From Kluyvera intermedia (lineage in GTDB: Bacteria; Pseudomonadota; Gammaproteobacteria; Enterobacterales; Enterobacteriaceae), in contig NZ_CP139986.1 of the NCBI RefSeq assembly GCF_034424175.1, positions 1,550,001-1,614,000 on the forward strand: a stretch of DNA of 64,000 nt. The letters run 5' to 3'. The position numbers and the translations under genes are program-made. The stretch's first letter is position 1. Each line of letters starts with the position of its first letter. This document shows positions 59,388 to 64,000 of the stretch, one piece after another. Below the pieces are notes generated by a model. It did not search any database. It was not told the DNA's origin and was given only the letters and a program-made list of their open reading frames with translations.

Positions 59388-61673
59388 TTAGATCTTACAT
59401 GCGCCGCTTTCACAGCCGTCGTCCTGAATAGACGCTACCATGTCATCCTGCGCATCTTCGGCACCGTCACGGGTGTTTTGATAGTACAGAGTCTTCACGC
59501 CAAATTTGTAGGCGGTGAGCAAGTCTTTCAGCAGTTGCTGCATTGGCACTTTGCCTGACGCGAAACGCGTTGGGTCATAGTTGGTGTTGGCCGAAATAGA
59601 CTGGTCGATAAACTTCTGCATTACGCCAACCAGTTGCAGGTAGCCGTCGTTATTCGGCATTTCCCACAGCAGTTCGTAGGCGTTTTTCAGGTGTTCGTAG
59701 TCCGGTACAACCTGACGCAGGATACCGTCTTTCGACGCTTTGATGCTCACGTAGCCGCGCGGTGGTTCAATACCGTTGGTGGCGTTAGAGATCTGCGAAG
59801 AGGTCTCGGACGGCATCAATGCAGACAGGGTAGAGTTACGCAGGCCGTGGGTCTTAATCGACTCACGAAGCGCTTCCCAATCCAGGTGCAGCGGTTCGCT
59901 GGTAATTGCATCCAGGTCTTTTTTGTAGGTATCGATTGGCAAAATACCCTGAGAGTAAGTGGTTTCATTGAACCACGGGCATGCGCCTTGCTCTTTTGCC
60001 AGTTCGTTAGACGCTTTCAGCAGGTAATACTGAATAGCTTCAAAGGTCTGGTGAGTCAGGTTGTTTGCGCTGCCGTCAGAGTAACGTTTGCCGTTTTTCG
60101 CCAGCCAGTAGGCGTAGTTAATGACGCCAATACCCAGCGTACGACGGCCCATTGCGCCACGCTGTGCCGCTTTAATTGGGTAGTCCTGGTAATCCAGCAG
60201 GGCATCCAGTGCACGCACTGCCAGTACTGCCAGCTCTTCGAGTTCGTCGAGGCTTTTGATGGCGCCAAGGTTGAATGCGGACAAGGTACACAGCGCGATT
60301 TCGCCGTTTTCGTCGTTCACGTCGTCCAGTGGTTTGGTCGGCAGAGCGATTTCCAGACACAGGTTCGACTGGCGCACCGGTGCGATGGTCGGGTCAAACG
60401 GGCTGTGGGTGTTGCAGTGGTCAACGTTCTGAATATAGATACGGCCGGTAGAAGCACGTTCCTGCATCATCAGTGAGAACAGCTCAACCGCTTTCACACG
60501 CTGCTTACGAATGCTGTCGTCGTTTTCGTACTGAGTGTACAGGCGTTCGAATTCGTCCTGATCGGCGAAGAACGCATCGTACAGACCCGGGACGTCGGAC
60601 GGGCTGAACAGGGTGATGTCGCCGCCTTTCAGCAAGCGGGTGTACATCAGCTTGTTGATCTGCACGCCATAGTCCATGTGACGTACGCGGTTGCCTTCAA
60701 CGCCGCGGTTGTTTTTCAGAACCAGCAGGCTTTCAACTTCCAGGTGCCACATTGGGTAGAACAGCGTTGCAGCTCCGCCACGCACACCGCCCTGAGAGCA
60801 GGATTTCACTGCGGTCTGGAAGTGTTTATAGAACGGGATACAGCCGGTGTGGAACGCTTCACCGCCGCGAATTGGGCTACCCAGCGCACGAATACGACCC
60901 GCGTTGATACCGATACCGGCGCGCTGGGAAACGTATTTAACAATCGCGCTGGAGGTGGCGTTGATGGAGTCGAGGCTGTCGCCGCACTCAATCAGTACGC
61001 AAGAACTGAACTGGCGAGTCGGGGTACGCACGCCGGACATAATTGGCGTTGGCAGAGAAATCTTGAACGTCGACACCGCGTCGTAGAAACGCTTAACGTA
61101 TTGCAGACGGGTTTCACGCGGGTAGTTCGAGAACAGGCAAGCTGCTACCAGAATATAGAGGAACTGGGCGCTTTCGTAAATTTCACCGGTGACGCGGTTC
61201 TGCACTAGATATTTGCCTTCCAGCTGCTTAACGGCTGCGTAAGAGAAGGTCATGTCACGGTCGTGCGAAATAAACGAGTCCATCTGCTTGAACTCTTCTT
61301 CCGTATAGTCTTCCAGCAGATGATTGTCGTATTTCCCCAGATTTACCATGTGCTTAACATGGTCGAACAGGGCCGGTGGCTCGAACTGGCCGTAGGCTTT
61401 TTTACGCAGGTGGAATACCGCCAGGCGCGCGGCCAGATACTGGTAATCGGGTGCGTCATGAGAGATCAGGTCTGCGGCGGCCTTAATAATGGTTTCATGA
61501 ATGTCGGATGTCTTCATTCCATCATAGAACTGAATGTGTGAACGCAGCTCGACCTGAGAAATCGACACGTTTTGCAGCCCTTCCGCTGCCCAATCCAGCA
61601 CGCGATGAATTTTGTCGAGGTTAATGCGTTCTGTACGACCGTCACGCTTCGTCACCAGCAGACTCTGATTCAT
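59388..61673 (-). CDS. nrdA: class Ia ribonucleotide reductase alpha subunit NrdA
   Basis: Catalytic subunit that reduces ribonucleoside diphosphates. 761 residues from ATG at 61673; the frame is open to 61721 but that would overrun the E. coli start MNQ. The N-terminal ATP cone is LVTKRDGRTERINLDKIHRV. Active-site cysteines are in FSSCVLIECGD, QSNLCLEIALPT and the CESGACKI tail. Followed by nrdB and yfaE in one unit. Confidence 0.97.
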   Translation of the reverse strand: MNQSLLVTKRDGRTERINLDKIHRVLDWAAEGLQNVSISQVELRSHIQFYDGMKTSDIHETIIKAAADLISHDAPDYQYLAARLAVFHLRKKAYGQFEPPALFDHVKHMVNLGKYDNHLLEDYTEEEFKQMDSFISHDRDMTFSYAAVKQLEGKYLVQNRVTGEIYESAQFLYILVAACLFSNYPRETRLQYVKRFYDAVSTFKISLPTPIMSGVRTPTRQFSSCVLIECGDSLDSINATSSAIVKYVSQRAGIGINAGRIRALGSPIRGGEAFHTGCIPFYKHFQTAVKSCSQGGVRGGAATLFYPMWHLEVESLLVLKNNRGVEGNRVRHMDYGVQINKLMYTRLLKGGDITLFSPSDVPGLYDAFFADQDEFERLYTQYENDDSIRKQRVKAVELFSLMMQERASTGRIYIQNVDHCNTHSPFDPTIAPVRQSNLCLEIALPTKPLDDVNDENGEIALCTLSAFNLGAIKSLDELEELAVLAVRALDALLDYQDYPIKAAQRGAMGRRTLGIGVINYAYWLAKNGKRYSDGSANNLTHQTFEAIQYYLLKASNELAKEQGACPWFNETTYSQGILPIDTYKKDLDAITSEPLHLDWEALRESIKTHGLRNSTLSALMPSETSSQISNATNGIEPPRGYVSIKASKDGILRQVVPDYEHLKNAYELLWEMPNNDGYLQLVGVMQKFIDQSISANTNYDPTRFASGKVPMQQLLKDLLTAYKFGVKTLYYQNTRDGAEDAQDDMVASIQDDGCESGACKI

Positions 61674-61713
61674 GTGATATTTACCTGTCCGTGAAAAGGA
61701 AAATGTCCCCTGC

Positions 61714-61751
61714 TTATCCACAATCGCCGTTGTAGCAAAACCTGTGGATAA
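61714..61751. promoter_or_regulatory. pair of DnaA boxes upstream of nrdA
   Basis: TTATCCACA at 61714-61722 and its inverted copy TGTGGATAA at 61743-61751 are both perfect DnaA boxes. E. coli nrdA has DnaA boxes in its promoter that link expression to replication. They lie 41-78 bases upstream of the nrdA ATG. Confidence 0.85.
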
Positions 61752-61797
61752 ATACTATATGTAGGGGTTTGATGATTAATTAAACGCTATATGGTGA
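61750..61797. promoter_or_regulatory. pair of NrdR boxes upstream of nrdA
   Basis: Two elements centred on CTATAT (61755-61760 and 61787-61792) lie 32 bases apart, three helical turns. The flanks (AATACTATATGTAGG and AAACGCTATATGGTGA) fit the NrdR box pattern, and paired boxes at this spacing are the family norm. NrdR represses nrd genes when dATP is plentiful. The remaining 61798-62053 is AT-rich with no gene seen. Confidence 0.75.
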
Positions 61798-62053
61798 GTA
61801 TTCTAGTCTGGATTCTTTTGAGTACAAGAGTTGATTTTGATGTTGAATTGAGGTTGTGAAAGGGTAAAAAACGCGAAGTCCACGGCGCGTAAGGGCTGGC
61901 GAGGATGTCAATAATTTGCAAAAAAAAATGAAAATTTGATCGAGTGCTGATTTCTTCGTCGAAGGTAGTTGTTGCGCAATATGACACAGCGCAAATATAT
62001 CGTATTGATACTACCAATGATGAGTGGGTGATCTAAATGAAGCTGTTCGGCTT

Positions 62054-62130
62054 TCCCGGCGGCGCTGCGCTTGGCCGGGCTACATTTTGCCTGTAGCCAG
62101 GTAGCCCGGCCAAGCGCAGCGCCGCCGGGA
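62054..62130. repeat. REP/BIME-type inverted repeat after ubiG
   Basis: Perfect 30-base arms (62054-62083 and 62101-62130) around a 17-base loop; arm core CCCGGCGGCGCTGCGCTTGG. It is the same family as 6448-6518, differing at one internal base. It lies seven bases after the ubiG stop. Confidence 0.9.
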
Positions 62131-62137
62131 TGTGACG

Positions 62138-62866
62138 TTATTCAGCTTTAGCAGTAGTGTGCAGCATATAGTTAACATCCACGCCCGGTGCCAGCTTGAA
62201 ACTGTTGGTCAGCGGATTGTAATGCAGGCCAATCATGTGGCGCTCTTTTAATACGGTCTGGTCAACCCAACCAAGCAGTTCGGCAGGCTTGATGAATTTC
62301 TTCACGTCGTGCGTGCCTTTTGGCACCATCCGCAGGATATATTCCGCACCGACCACCGCCATCAGCCAGGATTTGCCGTTACGGTTGAGGGTTGAAAAGA
62401 AAACTTGTCCGCCGGGTTTCACCAACTGTGCGCAGGCTTTTACCACCGATTGTGGATCTGGAACGTGTTCCAGCATTTCCATGCAGGTGACGACGTCGTA
62501 TTGCCCGGCGTGCTTCGCGGCGTGTTCTTCGACGGTTTCTTGCACATACTCAACCGGAATACCGGTTTCCAGTGAGTGCAGTTTCGCAACCTGTAGCGGT
62601 TCAAAGCCCATATCCAGCCCGGTCACCGTCGCGCCTTCACGGGCCATACTCTCTGCCAGAATGCCGCCGCCGCAGCCGACATCAAGGATTTTCTTGCCGA
62701 ACAGGCCACCCGAGCGCTCGGCAATGTAGCCAAGACGCAGGGGATTAATACGGTGTAGCGGCTTGAATTCACCTTCCAGATCCCACCAGCGTGACGCGAC
62801 GGCCTCAAACTTGGCAATCTCTTCGTGGTCAACGTTGTGCGCAACCGCAGCTTTTTCGGCATTCAT
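62138..62866 (-). CDS. ubiG: ubiquinone O-methyltransferase UbiG
   Basis: SAM-dependent methyltransferase performing both O-methylations of ubiquinone synthesis. 242 residues with SAM motif I ILDVGCGGGILAESMA, post-I VTGLDMG and the membrane-associating helix region AEYILRMVPKGTHDVKKFIK. It diverges from gyrA with 159 bases between. Confidence 0.96.
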   Translation of the reverse strand: MNAEKAAVAHNVDHEEIAKFEAVASRWWDLEGEFKPLHRINPLRLGYIAERSGGLFGKKILDVGCGGGILAESMAREGATVTGLDMGFEPLQVAKLHSLETGIPVEYVQETVEEHAAKHAGQYDVVTCMEMLEHVPDPQSVVKACAQLVKPGGQVFFSTLNRNGKSWLMAVVGAEYILRMVPKGTHDVKKFIKPAELLGWVDQTVLKERHMIGLHYNPLTNSFKLAPGVDVNYMLHTTAKAE

Positions 62867-62950
62867 GGGTGTTCTTGCTCCTTATTTCGTTATTGCCAAC
62901 GAGTATATCAGCACCACCGAGCGAATAAAGCGTCTGGCGGGTGTAATGGG

Positions 62951-62981
62951 TTTACCTGTCTTTACGCGAATGTGTTATAAT
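62951..62981 (+). promoter_or_regulatory. candidate gyrA promoter
   Basis: A perfect TATAAT (62976-62981) lies 45 bases upstream of the gyrA ATG. The best -35 match, TTTACC or TTACCT at 62951-62957, is 18-19 bases away, so the -35 is weak. The spacing suits the supercoiling-sensitive promoter expected for gyrA. Confidence 0.6.
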
Positions 62982-63025
62982 TTGCGACCTTTGAATCCGG
63001 GATACAGTAGAGGGATAGCGGTTAG

Positions 63026-64000
63026 ATGAGCGACCTTGCGAGAGAAATTACACCGGTCAACATCGAGGAAGAGTTAAAGAACTCTTATCTGGATTATGCC
63101 ATGTCGGTCATTGTTGGCCGTGCGCTGCCGGATGTTCGAGATGGCCTGAAGCCGGTACACCGTCGCGTACTTTACGCCATGAACGTATTGGGCAATGACT
63201 GGAACAAAGCCTATAAAAAATCAGCCCGTGTCGTGGGTGACGTAATCGGTAAATATCACCCGCATGGTGATACCGCGGTTTACGACACTATCGTCCGTAT
63301 GGCACAGCCGTTCTCGCTGCGCTACATGCTGGTGGATGGTCAGGGTAACTTCGGTTCTGTCGATGGCGACTCCGCCGCAGCGATGCGTTATACGGAAATC
63401 CGTATGTCGAAAATCGCCCATGAACTGATGGCCGATCTGGAAAAGGAAACGGTAGATTTCGTCGATAACTACGACGGTACCGAACGTATTCCAGACGTCA
63501 TGCCGACCAAAATTCCTAACCTGCTGGTGAACGGTGCCTCTGGTATTGCCGTAGGTATGGCAACCAACATTCCACCGCATAACCTGACGGAAGTGATTAA
63601 CGGCTGTCTGGCGTATGTCGACAACGAAGACATCAGCATTGAAGGGCTGATGGAACACATTCCGGGTCCGGACTTCCCAACTGCGGCGATCATCAACGGT
63701 CGTCGTGGTATTGAAGAAGCCTACCGTACCGGTCGCGGCAAAGTATACATTCGCGCCCGCGCGGAAGTAGAAGCTGACGCGAAAACCGGTCGTGAAACCA
63801 TTATCGTGCACGAAATTCCTTATCAGGTGAACAAAGCGCGCCTGATCGAGAAAATCGCCGAGCTGGTTAAAGACAAACGTGTTGAAGGCATCAGCGCGCT
63901 GCGTGACGAGTCTGATAAAGACGGCATGCGTATCGTGATTGAAATCAAACGCGACGCGGTCGGGGAAGTGGTTCTGAACAACCTATACTCCCAGACTCAG
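63026..64000 (+). CDS. gyrA: DNA gyrase subunit A, N-terminal part (runs off the window)
   Basis: Type II topoisomerase subunit that introduces negative supercoils with GyrB. The first 325 codons are present: N-terminus MSDLAREITPVNIEEELKNS, winged-helix and tower start, with the active-site tyrosine in RYTEIRM. In the quinolone-resistance region residue 83 is Thr (GDTAVYD, codon ACC at 63272) and residue 87 is Asp. The E. coli wild type has Ser83; Thr83 is the natural residue in some relatives such as Citrobacter freundii. AGAGGG lies upstream of the ATG. Confidence 0.97.
   Translation, partial: MSDLAREITPVNIEEELKNSYLDYAMSVIVGRALPDVRDGLKPVHRRVLYAMNVLGNDWNKAYKKSARVVGDVIGKYHPHGDTAVYDTIVRMAQPFSLRYMLVDGQGNFGSVDGDSAAAMRYTEIRMSKIAHELMADLEKETVDFVDNYDGTERIPDVMPTKIPNLLVNGASGIAVGMATNIPPHNLTEVINGCLAYVDNEDISIEGLMEHIPGPDFPTAAIINGRRGIEEAYRTGRGKVYIRARAEVEADAKTGRETIIVHEIPYQVNKARLIEKIAELVKDKRVEGISALRDESDKDGMRIVIEIKRDAVGEVVLNNLYSQTQ

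Overview
The window is a chromosomal segment of an enterobacterium. Almost every core protein is recognisably an orthologue of an Escherichia/Salmonella protein, and the gene order follows the pta-ackA to nuo to men to glp to nrdAB-ubiG-gyrA stretch of those genomes. Features that point away from E. coli K-12 and towards the Citrobacter/Salmonella/Enterobacter side are a cheV gene beside rnz, a natural Thr at GyrA position 83, a REP family of the CCCGGCGGCGCT type, and an accessory block after nuoN. I cannot fix the genus from sequence reading alone.

Layout. (1) 1-8.4 kb: acetate metabolism (pta partial, ackA), small conserved genes yfbV, yfbU, hxpA, the permease yfbS, the nucleotidase yfbR and the aminotransferase alaA. 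(2) 9.3-26 kb: the regulator lrhA and the complete 13-gene nuo operon for respiratory complex I (nuoC and nuoD fused), ending in a strong terminator. An inverted-repeat element sits inside the operon between nuoF and nuoG. (3) 26-41.7 kb: an accessory region absent from this position in K-12. It holds a small lipoprotein; a mesX-mesD pair (folate-independent methionine synthase with its DUF1852 partner); an MFS transporter with a CatB-type acetyltransferase; an AI-2E family permease; a membrane diguanylate cyclase; a YbdK-type ligase; a large catalase (katE) with a short-chain dehydrogenase and an uncalled 43-residue membrane protein; debris of an ISL3-type transposase and of a second GGDEF gene; and a cold-shock cluster with three CspA-family genes and two zinc-ribbon microproteins, one of which appears to start at ATT. 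(4) 41.8-52 kb: cheV, rnz, elaA, the menaquinone operon menFDHBCE, and yfaZ. (5) 52-64 kb: yfaY, the anaerobic glycerol-3-phosphate dehydrogenase operon glpABC, the class Ia ribonucleotide reductase genes nrdAB with yfaE, ubiG, and the first 325 codons of gyrA.

How the parts work together. Complex I, menaquinone synthesis, GlpABC and UbiG all feed the quinone pool. pta-ackA handles overflow acetate. The accessory block looks like a collection of stress and niche genes (peroxide, cold, c-di-GMP, drug acetylation/export, methionine supply) rather than one mobile element: each unit has its own terminators or leader, and only degraded IS remnants are seen. Relative to the K-12 gene order, elaB, ais-arn-pmrD, nudI, the rhamnonate (yfaU-X) genes, inaA and glpTQ are missing from their usual places within this window.
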